From: Roseomonas gilardii subsp. gilardii
GTDB lineage: Bacteria > Pseudomonadota > Alphaproteobacteria > Acetobacterales > Acetobacteraceae
Direction of reading: 5' to 3'
Length of the DNA stretch: 64,000 nucleotides
Assembly: GCF_023078375.1 (NCBI RefSeq)
Contig: NZ_CP095554.1
Location: 3,402,501 to 3,466,500 of the forward strand
Made by a program: the position numbers and the translations under genes. Shown here one piece after another: positions 45,788 through 55,713 of the stretch (position 1 is its first letter; every line of letters begins with the position of its first letter). Below the pieces are notes generated by a model that saw only the letters and a program-made list of their open reading frames with translations, was not told the DNA's origin and did no database searches.

Positions 45788-46068
45788 TGCAGGGTGAACT
45801 GGCCACCGACATAGCGGAACTCGGCGGGGCGCCAGAGCGCCGCCGAGGCGACCCGCACCGAATGCAGCGGCCCTTCGATCTCGCGCTGCCAGAAATCGAT
45901 GAAGCGGTGCAGTTCCGGGAAGCCGGGGGCGCGATCGACCTTCTGCCAGACGAAGCTCTGCAGCACGGAAGGGTGATCAGGCAGGCGATAGAGCAGCTCG
46001 GCGGTGGTGATGCGGGGTTCCGGGAAGCGGACGAGGTTCCCGATTTCTCGCAGGATCATGCGAAGCAT
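45784..46068 (-). CDS. Usg family protein
   Basis: 94-aa alphaproteobacterial protein of unknown function, named for its place upstream of trp genes in other species. ITTAELLYRLPDHPSVLQSFVWQ, FIDFWQREIEGPLHSVRVA and the C-terminal ALWRPAEFRYV region are diagnostic. ATG 46068 with GAGGAG upstream. Its TAG stop shares the palindrome CTAG with the stop of the convergent GH15 gene, a 4-nt overlap. It is divergent from groES. Confidence 0.9.
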   Translation of the reverse strand: MLRMILREIGNLVRFPEPRITTAELLYRLPDHPSVLQSFVWQKVDRAPGFPELHRFIDFWQREIEGPLHSVRVASAALWRPAEFRYVGGQFTLH

Positions 46069-46159
46069 CTCTCCTCAGGCCGCGTCTCGTTGCGGCCGTC
46101 ATCATCCTGCCATATGCGGAGACCCCGGGATCAAGAAAAAATCCACCGTTATCAACAGA

Positions 46160-46186
46160 TTAGCACTCATTTACCGGAATTGCTGC
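46160..46186 (+). promoter_or_regulatory. Second, degenerate CIRCE-like element
   Basis: A perfect left arm TTAGCACTC at 46160-46168, 9-nt spacer, and AATTGCTGC, which keeps 5 of 9 right-arm positions. It lies upstream of the groES promoter -35. It could be an auxiliary HrcA site or the relic of a duplicated element. Confidence 0.5.
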
Positions 46187-46193
46187 CGAACAT

Positions 46194-46223
46194 CTTGACG
46201 GAAGGCGGGGGGTGGCCCTAGAT
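46194..46223 (+). promoter_or_regulatory. groESL promoter, housekeeping sigma type
   Basis: CTTGAC at 46194-46199 and CTAGAT at 46218-46223, 18 nt apart, match the alphaproteobacterial sigma-70-like consensus CTTGAC/CTATAT at 11 of 12 positions. The CIRCE element begins 2 nt downstream and would cover the transcription start. Confidence 0.75.
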
Positions 46224-46225
46224 CG

Positions 46226-46252
46226 CTGGCACTCGGTGGGGGTGAGTGCTAA
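46226..46252 (+). promoter_or_regulatory. CIRCE element (HrcA operator)
   Basis: CTGGCACTC, 9-nt spacer, GAGTGCTAA: the right arm is perfect and the left has 7 of 9 consensus bases (TTAGCACTC). Spacing is exact. HrcA repressor binds here and releases on heat shock. The hrcA gene is not in the window. Confidence 0.92.
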
Positions 46253-46319
46253 CAGCCCCGCATCCCGCCGGAGCTATGAATCCGAGACCACGGTTTCCAA
46301 AGGCTTAGGAGCGTTCCTG

Positions 46320-46607
46320 ATGAACTTCCGCCCTCTGCACGACCGCGTTCTCGTCCGCCGCGTGACGGCTGACGAGAAGACCGCTGGCGGCATCATCATC
46401 CCCGACACCGCCAAGGAGAAGCCGCAGGAAGGCGAGATCGTCTCCGTCGGCACCGGCACGGTGAACGACAAGGGTGAGGTCCGCCCGCTCGACGTCAAGG
46501 CCGGCGACCGCATCCTGTTCGGCAAGTGGTCGGGCACCGAGGTGAAGCTGAACGGTGAGGACCTCCTGATCATGAAGGAGTCCGACATCATGGGTGTGAT
46601 CGGCTGA
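46320..46607 (+). CDS. groES: Co-chaperonin GroES
   Basis: 95-aa lid of the GroEL chamber. [22 protein letters not shown] includes the start of the mobile loop ([16 protein letters not shown]), and the C-terminal [15 protein letters not shown] is canonical. It lies 68 nt after CIRCE and 54 nt before groEL, so both are made from the HrcA-controlled promoter. Confidence 0.98.
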   Translation: MNFRPLHDRVLVRRVTADEKTAGGIIIPDTAKEKPQEGEIVSVGTGTVNDKGEVRPLDVKAGDRILFGKWSGTEVKLNGEDLLIMKESDIMGVIG

Positions 46608-46655
46608 CGCCGCACGCTTTCGTCGCTTCCCTTCCCCATTCAAATACAGAGGTAG

Positions 46656-48299
<1,644 letters not shown>

Positions 48300-48322
48300 T
48301 CCTTCCAGGATCGGGGTTCGGG

Positions 48323-48357
48323 AAGGGGCGGTCCGCAAGGGCCGCCCCTTTTCCTTT
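48323..48357 (+). terminator. Intrinsic terminator after groEL
   Basis: AAGGGGCGGTCC-GCAA-GGGCCGCCCCTT: a 12-bp stem (one G-U pair) capped by a GCAA tetraloop, followed by TTTCCTTTT. Begins 24 nt after the groEL stop. Textbook form. Confidence 0.93.
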
Positions 48358-48392
48358 TGCGGACGGGGCTTTGAGGACGGGGAGGAGCGGCG

Positions 48393-48623
48393 GTGGGGAG
48401 GCTGACGGGGCGGGTGATCTGGTACCAGCCGGCCAAGGGCTATGGCTTCATCCAGGCGGATGACGGCGGGCCGGATGTGATGGTGCATGCCACGGCGCTG
48501 CGGGCGGCAGCGCTGGAGGGGTTGGAGAAGGGGCAGCGCGTCTCCTTCGAGGTCGAGGACCGCGATGGCCGCCGGGGTGCAGTCGCGATCCGGGCGATCG
48601 GGGACGAGGCGGGGGAGCGCTAG
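48393..48623 (+). CDS. Cold-shock domain protein
   Basis: 76-aa single-strand nucleic-acid-binding protein. GRVIWYQPAKGYGFIQADDGGPD carries the RNP1-like KGYGFI motif and VMVHATAL the RNP2-like strand; QRVSFEVEDRDGRRGAVAI completes the OB fold. Start is GTG 48393, with GGAGGAG upstream. It is a divergent member of the CspA family rather than a close CspA copy. Confidence 0.9.
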   Translation: MGRLTGRVIWYQPAKGYGFIQADDGGPDVMVHATALRAAALEGLEKGQRVSFEVEDRDGRRGAVAIRAIGDEAGER

Positions 48624-48675
48624 CCCCACTGGACGAGCGGCATGCCCGCCAAGGGTATCATCTGCGACGCCTGGT

Positions 48676-49221
48676 TCAGGCGGAGGGAGCTTCCTCCCAG
48701 ACCTTGAGGGCGGAGGTCCGCTCCAGGATGCTGCGGGCGCGTTCCGCCTGATCCACATTGGCGGGCTTCACCACGACGATGGCCTCCGCATGCTCGGTGG
48801 CGGCGGTGCCTTCCGTGCCGCTGGCCTGGGAGGCCAGCTCGCTGAGGCCGCCCGCCCCTGCCCCGGCCGCGAGGGCCGCGCCGACCGCGGGGATCGCGGC
48901 ACCGCCGGTCGCCACGACCACGCCTGCTGCCGCCATGCCGGCCGCGGCGGCGGCCATGCTGTTGCGCATGGTGCGGAGGTTGCGGTGCTCGTCTTTGCGC
49001 AGCGGTTCCTCGCCGGTGTCCTCGGGCATGGTCTCGCCCTGCGCCGCCGCTCCGGCCCCGGCGGAGGGCGGCGGCGTCACGGGATCGGCGTGGCGGACGG
49101 AGATCTGGGCGCGGGGGATGGCCTCGCCCTCCAGATAGGAGAGGGCCGCCTCGACCGCCGCCTTGTCGCGGAAGCTGGCCAGGATCGTGGGCTGGGCCGG
49201 CGTGGCGGATGTCTCGCTCAT
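48676..49221 (-). CDS. Hypothetical protein with Gly/Ala-zipper core
   Basis: 181 aa, function unknown. Residues 11-45 (TILASFRDKAAVEAALSYLEGEAIPRAQISV) resemble the small alpha/beta domain of general-stress proteins; residues ~85-150 are a glycine/alanine-rich hydrophobic stretch (AAAAAGMAAAGVVVATGGAA) typical of glycine-zipper membrane insertion; the end returns to a VVVKPANVDQAERARSILE strand-helix. ATG 49221. Similar proteins in Acetobacteraceae are uncharacterised. Confidence 0.7.
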   Translation of the reverse strand: MSETSATPAQPTILASFRDKAAVEAALSYLEGEAIPRAQISVRHADPVTPPPSAGAGAAAQGETMPEDTGEEPLRKDEHRNLRTMRNSMAAAAAGMAAAGVVVATGGAAIPAVGAALAAGAGAGGLSELASQASGTEGTAATEHAEAIVVVKPANVDQAERARSILERTSALKVWEEAPSA

Positions 49222-49315
49222 GGTTCTGCTCTCCCGCGCTTGGACGGAAGGCAAACGCCCTTCGGCGGGCAACCGTTGCGGAGGCCCGGCATTCCGCCGC
49301 CCGCCGGCGCGGGGG

Positions 49316-49759
49316 TCAGATGACCTGGTAGCGGGCCTTGGCGGCGCGCTCGATGGCACCGGCCACGAGGCGGTCGATATCCAGGCCGATGCGGAAATCC
49401 TGCAGGAAGCGCAGCTCGTCCTGGGTGGCGTCGCCATCGGCGGCGACGATCTCACAGGCGAGGAGATAGGCGGTCTCGCGCAGGCGCTGCGGCAGGGCGT
49501 CGCGGATCAGCGCGACCACCTCGTCCAGCCCGTCCGTGTCGCCCAGCAGGTTCAGCACGATCTCGGTGACGGTCTCGATACCGCTCACATGGAAGTCGCT
49601 GAAGACCGGCAGTTCCTTGACCAGGCGCGACATGGTGGCGAGTTCCGCGTCGGTCATCTGGCCGTCACAGGCGCTCATCACCACCATGGCGCCGACCAGG
49701 GCCTCCTGGGCGGAGAGGCGGACGGGGGTTGCCTGCGGTGAACTCATGTCGAGGGGCAT
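49316..49759 (-). CDS. TerB family protein
   Basis: 147-aa helical protein of the TerB/tellurite-resistance-like family. SACDGQMTDAELATMSRLVKELP and ACEIVAADGDATQDELRFLQDF are the two metal-binding DG-x-x-x-x-E helices characteristic of the fold. ATG 49759 with AGGAG upstream is favoured over ATG 49747. No other ter genes are nearby, so a tellurite role is not implied. Confidence 0.88.
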   Translation of the reverse strand: MPLDMSSPQATPVRLSAQEALVGAMVVMSACDGQMTDAELATMSRLVKELPVFSDFHVSGIETVTEIVLNLLGDTDGLDEVVALIRDALPQRLRETAYLLACEIVAADGDATQDELRFLQDFRIGLDIDRLVAGAIERAAKARYQVI

Positions 49760-49878
49760 ATCCGTTGAGGCTCCTATAGCCGGATCGTCTCGCAGCATGA
49801 GGCACATCCCGTCAATGGCGGCCGCATCAAGGGGCCGCGAGCCGTGCGGAAAGCCATGCCCAGCACCCCGGCCGGGCC

Positions 49879-52654
49879 TCAGCCCGCCAGGAATTCGCGG
49901 GTCCGGCGGGTGGCTTCGGCGAGGCCGACGCGGTGGGTCACGACGCCATCCGGCAGGCCCGCGAGGAGGCGCGAGGGCGCCCGCGAGTCGAGCAGCACGA
50001 AGACCCCCCGGTCGTCGGCGCGGCGGACGAGGCGGCCGAAGGCCTGGCGCAGCCGGTGGCGGGCGACGGCATCGTCCCATTCCTTCGGCCGGCCGCCGGA
50101 CAGGTGCAGGCGGCGCTCGCGGTGCAGGATGGTGGGGCGTGGCCAGGGCACGCGGTCGAAGACCAGCAGGCGCAGGGAGCGGCCGGGCACGTCCACACCG
50201 TCGCGCAGCGCATCGGTGCCGAGCAGGCAGGAATCCTCCTCCGCGCGGAAGACATCGACCAGGGTGGAGTTGTCCATCGCGTCCACATGCTGGGCGTAGA
50301 GCGGGATGCCCGCCTTCTCCAGCCCGGGCGCGATGCGGTCATAGGTGTTGCGCAGGCGGCGGATGGCGGTGAAGAGGCCCAGCGCGCCGCCGCCGGAGGC
50401 ACGGAACAGCGCCTCCATCGCGGCGGCCTGCTGGCCGGTGTCGCGGCCGATATCGGTCACCACCAGGGAGAGGGTCTGGGCGCCGTAGTCGAAGGTGGAG
50501 GGCACGGCGGCCCGCACCGCCGGCAGCGGCAGGTGGGAGGCGCCGGTGCGGGCCTCGGCGGCCTCCCAGGCGCTCTCGGGGTCGGGCTGGCCATCCGCGC
50601 CCAGCACCACGTCGCGCAGCGTGGCGGAGGTGATCAGCAGCCCGTGCGCGGGCGCGGCCACTGCCAGGGCGAAGGGCTCGGTGGGGTCGAGGTGGTGGCG
50701 GTGCATGGCGGCATCGACCTCCCGCCCCTCGCGCCGCGTGATGGCGAGCCAGTCCACATGCACCGGGCGGATGCCGGGCTCGGGCGCCGGGGCGGCGAGG
50801 CGGCGGAGCATGGCGCCCCAGGCCACCAGCGGCACCACGGCGCGTCGGTCGAGGTTGCGGCGGGCGGTGTCGAGGCGGATGCGGTCGCCCACCTCCAGCT
50901 CGGCCTCCGGGTCCTCCAGCAGGGCGGTCAGGCGCTCGTGCAGCCCGCGCAGCGGGGCGAGGAGACGTTCGAGGCCGGTGAGGAGTTCCGCCCCGGCCTC
51001 GGGCAGGCCGGGATTGAGCGGGTGCAGGTCGCATTCGGCGTCGTAGAGCGGGTCGGCTTCGGCGGTGCGGGCCAGAACCTGCCGGCGGACCTCGGCCATG
51101 AAGCGTTCCGCGGCGTTGCGGGGGGCGCCGTCATGCAGGCGGGTGGGCCAGCCGGGGGCAGGCAGGACATTGCCGGCCTCCAGTGCCGCATCGACCAGGG
51201 GCGAGAGGGCGGGATGGTCGGACAGGACTTCCTCCAACCGGCGGCGCAGGCCCCGGGCGCGGCCCCTACCCCCTCGGCGCCCAGCAGCCAGCGGCGCAGC
51301 TCGGACATCTCGGCGCCGGAAAGTTCGGCGGAGAAGGCGGCGTCGGCAGCGTCGAAGACATGGTGGCCCTCGTCGAAGACGTAGCGCACGGCAGGGCCGT
51401 CCTCGCCGCCGCCCAGCGCGGCCTGGACCATGACCAGGGCATGGTTGGCCACGACCAGCTTCGCCCCGGCGGCACGGCGGATGGAATGCTCCACGAAGCA
51501 GCGGCGCCAGTGCGGGCAGCCGGAATGGATGCATTCGCCGCGCCGGTCGGTGAGGTTGGCGACGGCGCCGAAGGGGAAGAGCTCGGCGATCCAGCCGGGG
51601 AAGTCGCCGCCCTGCATGTCGCCGTCCCGCGTCGCGAGCGACCAGCGCGAAACCAGGGCGATGGCCAGGAGGCGGGAGGGCATGAGGCCCGCCGTGGCTT
51701 CCTCCAGGTTCAGCAGGCAGAGGTAGTTCTCCCGTCCCTTGCGGATCACGACCTGGCGCTTGCGCTCCTCCGGGTCCGGATAGAGGCGGGCCAGTTCCCC
51801 GTCGATCTGGCGCTGGAGGTTGCGGGTGTAGGTGGAAATCCAGACCGGGGCGCCGTTGCGCTCGGCCCAGAGCGAGGCCGGGGCGACATAGCCCAGCGTC
51901 TTGCCCGTGCCGGTGCCGGCCTCGGCCAGAACGACATGCGGAGCGCCGGGCATCTCCCGCGCCGCGAAGGCCAGGGCGGCGGCCGAGGCGAAATCCGCCT
52001 GGGCGGGGCGCTGCTCGGCATCCGGGCCCAGGATCTCGGCCAGCCGGGTGCGGGCCTCGGCGGCGGAGACGGGCAGCGAGCCGGGGGCGTGGGCGGAGCG
52101 CTGTCCTCCCAGTCCGGCAGGCGGCGCCAGACCTTCAGCGGATCGGAGGACGGGCGCGCATCCTCCTTGCCCAGCGCCGCCATCACGGAACCAGCCCAGG
52201 GCCAGTCCATTCCCTCCCGCAGCCGGGCGGCGAGGATGGCGGCGTCGCGGTTCAGCGGCACGTTCCGCGCGGTGGAAAGGCGGCGGAGGATCAGCGTGGC
52301 CAGTTCGGGCAGCAGGATGGCGGCGGATTCGTCATCCGCCGGCATCTCCTGCCCCAGCGCCATGGCGAGGCCGCGCGGCGTCGGCGCGGCGGGCTGGGCC
52401 GGCAGGGCGAAGGCGAAGAGTTCCAGCAGGTCATAGGCCACCGGGAAGGGCGGCAGGCCGAGGCGGCGCGCCGTGGCCGGGGCATGGACGAGCATCGGCG
52501 GCGGCAGGTCGGCCAGGCGCCGGGGCAGGTCGGCGGCGGAAACCGTGTCCAGTTCGCCATCCGGGGTCAGGATCGTGGCGTGGCCGAGGCCCGCGACCAG
52601 GGCCGGTGCCTCAGGCAGCAGGAGGCGAGGCACGCCCATGCGGGAGGAGTTCAC
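49879..52654 (-). pseudogene. DinG-type ATP-dependent helicase, interrupted by two frameshifts
   Basis: A ~925-codon XPD/DinG-like helicase spread over three frames. Frame 1 (52654 to about 52090) holds the N-terminal part through KVWRRLPDWED. Frame 2 (about 52090-51270) holds Walker A LAEAGTGTGKTLGYV, the Fe-S-type Cys cluster (CLLNLEE, CIHSGCPHWRRC) and the DEGH motif. Frame 3 (51270-49879) holds LLITSATL and the C-terminal QAFGRLVRRADDRGVF. Each break needs one base added, at a 5-C/5-G run near 52083-52087 and a 5-C/5-G run at 51269-51273. All helicase motifs are otherwise intact, so either sequence errors or a very recent pseudogene. Confidence 0.85.
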
Positions 52655-52715
52655 CCTTTGATCCTAGCAGGACCCGGCGGCGGCGTCTTCTGCGGGGCGA
52701 AGGGGGCGGCTCCGC

Positions 52716-53069
52716 TCAGGCTGCCCGTGCCGCCTCCCCTTCCACCTTCCCTTCCTGGCGGCGGTCATAGGCGCGCTGGGCCTCGACCACGTCGCCGATA
52801 TGGGTCTCGGCCCAGATCCGCAGGGCATCCACCGTGTCCGCCAGGGTCCGGCCCAGGGGGGTGATGGCGTACTCGACCGTGACCGGGACGGTGGGGAAGG
52901 CCCGGCGCGAGACGAGGCCATCACGCTCCAGGCTGCGCAGGGTCTGGGCCAGCATCTTCTGGGAGATACCCTCGATCCCGCGCCGGAGCTGGTTGAAGCG
53001 CCGGGGCTCCGTTTCCAGCAGGATGAGGATCAGCACGGCCCATTTGTCACCGATGCGGTCCAGCACCAT
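52716..53069 (-). CDS. HxlR family transcriptional regulator
   Basis: Winged-helix regulator of 117 aa from ATG 53069: LDRIGDKWAVLILILLETEPRRFNQLRR, then GISQKMLAQTLRSLERDGLVSR. HxlR proteins often sense electrophiles through a conserved Cys just upstream of IGDKW; here TGCCCG (Cys-Pro) is in frame just before this ATG, but only CTG codons could include it, e.g. 53129 with GGAG upstream. It is divergent from an NAD(P)H-binding oxidoreductase, its likely target. Confidence 0.9.
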   Translation of the reverse strand: MVLDRIGDKWAVLILILLETEPRRFNQLRRGIEGISQKMLAQTLRSLERDGLVSRRAFPTVPVTVEYAITPLGRTLADTVDALRIWAETHIGDVVEAQRAYDRRQEGKVEGEAARAA

Positions 53070-53236
53070 GCGGGTCGGGCAGGTTGGGCTGAAGCTGTTT
53101 CCCCTCAGGGGGACAGGCCGGTCCGTCAGGGCGGTTTCTCCGAGGTGATCTGCGTCCCTGAAAGTGCCTTCTTTTCAGAAGGTTTCCAATGGTGATCTGG
53201 TGTCCAACGGAAATTGCTGAAAAGGGAGTCTTGGGC

Positions 53237-53848
53237 ATGAGAATCGCGTTGATCGGGGCCACCGGGCAGGCGGGGTCGGAGATCCTGGCCGAGTTGTCGC
53301 GGCGTGGGCATGCGGTGACGGCGATCGTGCGGCACCCGGAAAAGGTCCCCCCACTGCCGGGCGTGACCGCGGCGAAGGGCGATGTCTTCGACCGCGCGGG
53401 ACTGGCGGCGCTGCTGCGCGGGCATGATGCCGTGGTGAGTTCGGTGCACTTCACCCAGAGCGATCCGGAGATCCTGATCGCGGCCGTGAAGGAGGCCGGG
53501 GTGGGGCGCTATCTCGTGGTGGGCGGAGCCGGCAGCCTGGAGGTGGCGCCGGGGGTGCGGCTGATCGCGACTCCGGAATTCCCCGCGGCCTATCGCGCCG
53601 AGGCGCAGGCCGGGGCGGATTTCCTCGACCGTCTGCGTCGGGAGGAAGAGCTGGACTGGACCTTCCTGTCCCCCTCCGCCCTTTTCTTCGCCGGGCCAAG
53701 GACCGGAACGTTCCGGCTGGGCCAGGACCGGTTGCTGGTGGCCGGGGACGGGAAGAGCAGCATCTCCTTCGCCGATTTCGCCATCGCCATGGCGGACGAG
53801 ATCGAGGCGCCGAAGCATTCGCGGAGCCGCTTCACGGTGGGCTACTGA
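53237..53848 (+). CDS. NAD(P)H-binding oxidoreductase (NmrA/SDR-a type)
   Basis: 203-aa Rossmann protein: MRIALIGATGQAGSEILAEL is the dinucleotide loop and YLVVGGAGSLEVAPG the following strand and turn. The family includes NADH-flavin reductases and NmrA-like proteins. ATG 53237 has AAAGGGAG upstream. It is divergent from the HxlR gene, with the 167-nt gap holding both promoters, a standard regulator-target arrangement. Confidence 0.9.
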   Translation: MRIALIGATGQAGSEILAELSRRGHAVTAIVRHPEKVPPLPGVTAAKGDVFDRAGLAALLRGHDAVVSSVHFTQSDPEILIAAVKEAGVGRYLVVGGAGSLEVAPGVRLIATPEFPAAYRAEAQAGADFLDRLRREEELDWTFLSPSALFFAGPRTGTFRLGQDRLLVAGDGKSSISFADFAIAMADEIEAPKHSRSRFTVGY

Positions 53849-54048
53849 GATCACAGGGCGATGAGGGAGGGGGAATCCCCTCCCCTGCTCCTCGCCCCTG
53901 CTTCTGGGCCGGTGCAGCCCCCGCGATCCCGGCCTAGGCGGGACGGGTCGTGGCGCCTAAACCGATGACGCTCCGCGGCAGCAACGCGGGCCGGGCCTCC
54001 TTTGGGGGCTTCCTTTGACCGTTCCTTCGCCGGTATCAGCGTCCCGCC

Positions 54049-55713
54049 ATGTCACACAGCTCCGATCCCCATCTCCGCGGCACCCGCGCCTGGCCCTTCG
54101 AGGAGGCGGCGAAGGTCGCCGACCGCGTGGCGGCCTCCGGCAAAGGCGCGGCGCTGTTCGAGACGGGCTATGGCCCCTCCGGCCTGCCGCATATCGGGAC
54201 CTTCGGCGAGGTGGCGCGGACCACCTGGGTGCGGCGCGCCTTCGAGGCGATGACCGGCCTGCCCTCCCGCCTGCTGGCCTTCAGCGACGACATGGACGGG
54301 CTGCGCAAGGTGCCGGACAACGTGCCGAACGGGGAGATGCTGCGGCAGTATCTCGGCCGGCCGCTGACCCGGATTCCCGACCCCTTCGGCACGCATGACA
54401 GTTTCGGGGCGCACAACAACGCCCGGTTGCGCGCCTTCCTCGACAGCTTCGGCTTCGAGTATGAATTCGCCTCCTCCACCGACTATTACACCTCCGGCCG
54501 CTTCGACGCCGCGCTGATCCGCATGGCGGAGGAGCACGAGGCGGTGCTCCGGGTGATCCTGCCGACGCTGGGGCCGGACCGGCGGGCGACCTATTCGCCC
54601 TTCCTGCCGATCCATCCGAAGACCGGCGTGGTGATGCAGGTGCCGATGGAGGAGGTGCGCCCCGCCGACCGTACCCTGGTCTGGCGCGACCCCGAGAGCG
54701 GCGAGCGGTTCGAGACGCTGCTGACCGGCGGGCACTGCAAGGCGCAGTGGAAGGCCGACTGGGCGCTGCGCTGGTACGCGCTGGGCGTGGACTACGAGAT
54801 GTCGGGCAAGGACCTGATCGACAGCGTGAAGCTGTCCTCGCAGATCTGCCGCATCCTGGGGGCCGAGCCGCCGGTGGGCTTCACCTACGAGCTGTTCCTC
54901 GATGCCGGGGGGCAGAAGATCAGCAAGTCCAAGGGCAACGGCCTGACCATCGAGGAATGGCTGGAATACGGGCCGCCGGAATCCCTGTCACTCTTCATGT
55001 ACAACTCGCCGAAGAGCGCCAAGCGGCTGCATTTCGACGTGATCCCGCGCGCCACGGACGACTATCTGGCGCATCTGGAGAAGCTGCGCGCGAACCCGGA
55101 CCCGGCGAACCCGGCCTGGCACATCCAGGGCGGCAAGGCGCCGAACATGGGGGCGAGCCCGATCCCCTTCTCCATGCTGCTGAACCTCGCCGTGGTGGCG
55201 AATGCCGAGACGCCGGAGATGCTCTGGGGCTTCGTGCGCCGCTACCAGCCCGAGGCGACTCCGGAGAGCGAGCCGATGCTGGCGCGGCTGGTCGAGCATG
55301 CCCTGGCCTATTACCGGGACTTCGTGAAGCCGACCAAGCGCTACCGCGCCGCGACGCCGGGCGAGCGGGCGGCGCTGGAGGTGCTGGCGGAGCTGCTGCG
55401 CGAGAACCGGGAGCGGCTGGAGGCCGTGCCCGCCGCCGAGCGTGGGGCGGCGATCCAGGACCTCGTCTATGACGCCGGACGGCGGGAGCCCTTCCTGCAG
55501 ACGGGCAAGGACGGGCGGCCGGGCGTGTCGATCGCCTGGTTCGAGGCGCTGTACCAGGTGCTGCTGGGGCAGCAGAAGGGACCACGCTTCGGCGGCTTCG
55601 TGGCGCTCTACGGCATTCCGGAAACGATCGCGCTGATCGGGGAGGCGCTGGCGCGGCCCGCGCCGGAGGCCGGCGACGGGGCTGGGGCCGAAGGGGAGAA
55701 GGCAGGGGCGTGA
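54049..55713 (+). CDS. lysK: Lysyl-tRNA synthetase, class I
   Basis: Class I LysRS of 554 aa, the archaeal-type enzyme that replaces class II LysRS in many alphaproteobacteria. [17 protein letters not shown] holds the HIGH motif (HIGT, 48-51) and [12 protein letters not shown] the KMSKS motif (KISKS, 290-294). The C-terminal anticodon-binding helical part is complete, ending in an Ala/Gly/Glu-rich tail. Its TGA overlaps the GTG of the next gene, so translation is coupled to the MprF-like protein. Confidence 0.95.
   Translation: MSHSSDPHLRGTRAWPFEEAAKVADRVAASGKGAALFETGYGPSGLPHIGTFGEVARTTWVRRAFEAMTGLPSRLLAFSDDMDGLRKVPDNVPNGEMLRQYLGRPLTRIPDPFGTHDSFGAHNNARLRAFLDSFGFEYEFASSTDYYTSGRFDAALIRMAEEHEAVLRVILPTLGPDRRATYSPFLPIHPKTGVVMQVPMEEVRPADRTLVWRDPESGERFETLLTGGHCKAQWKADWALRWYALGVDYEMSGKDLIDSVKLSSQICRILGAEPPVGFTYELFLDAGGQKISKSKGNGLTIEEWLEYGPPESLSLFMYNSPKSAKRLHFDVIPRATDDYLAHLEKLRANPDPANPAWHIQGGKAPNMGASPIPFSMLLNLAVVANAETPEMLWGFVRRYQPEATPESEPMLARLVEHALAYYRDFVKPTKRYRAATPGERAALEVLAELLRENRERLEAVPAAERGAAIQDLVYDAGRREPFLQTGKDGRPGVSIAWFEALYQVLLGQQKGPRFGGFVALYGIPETIALIGEALARPAPEAGDGAGAEGEKAGA

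Noticed and set aside
49316-49759. Tellurite-resistance operon
   Set aside because: Only a lone TerB-fold protein is present; no terZACDE partners are nearby.
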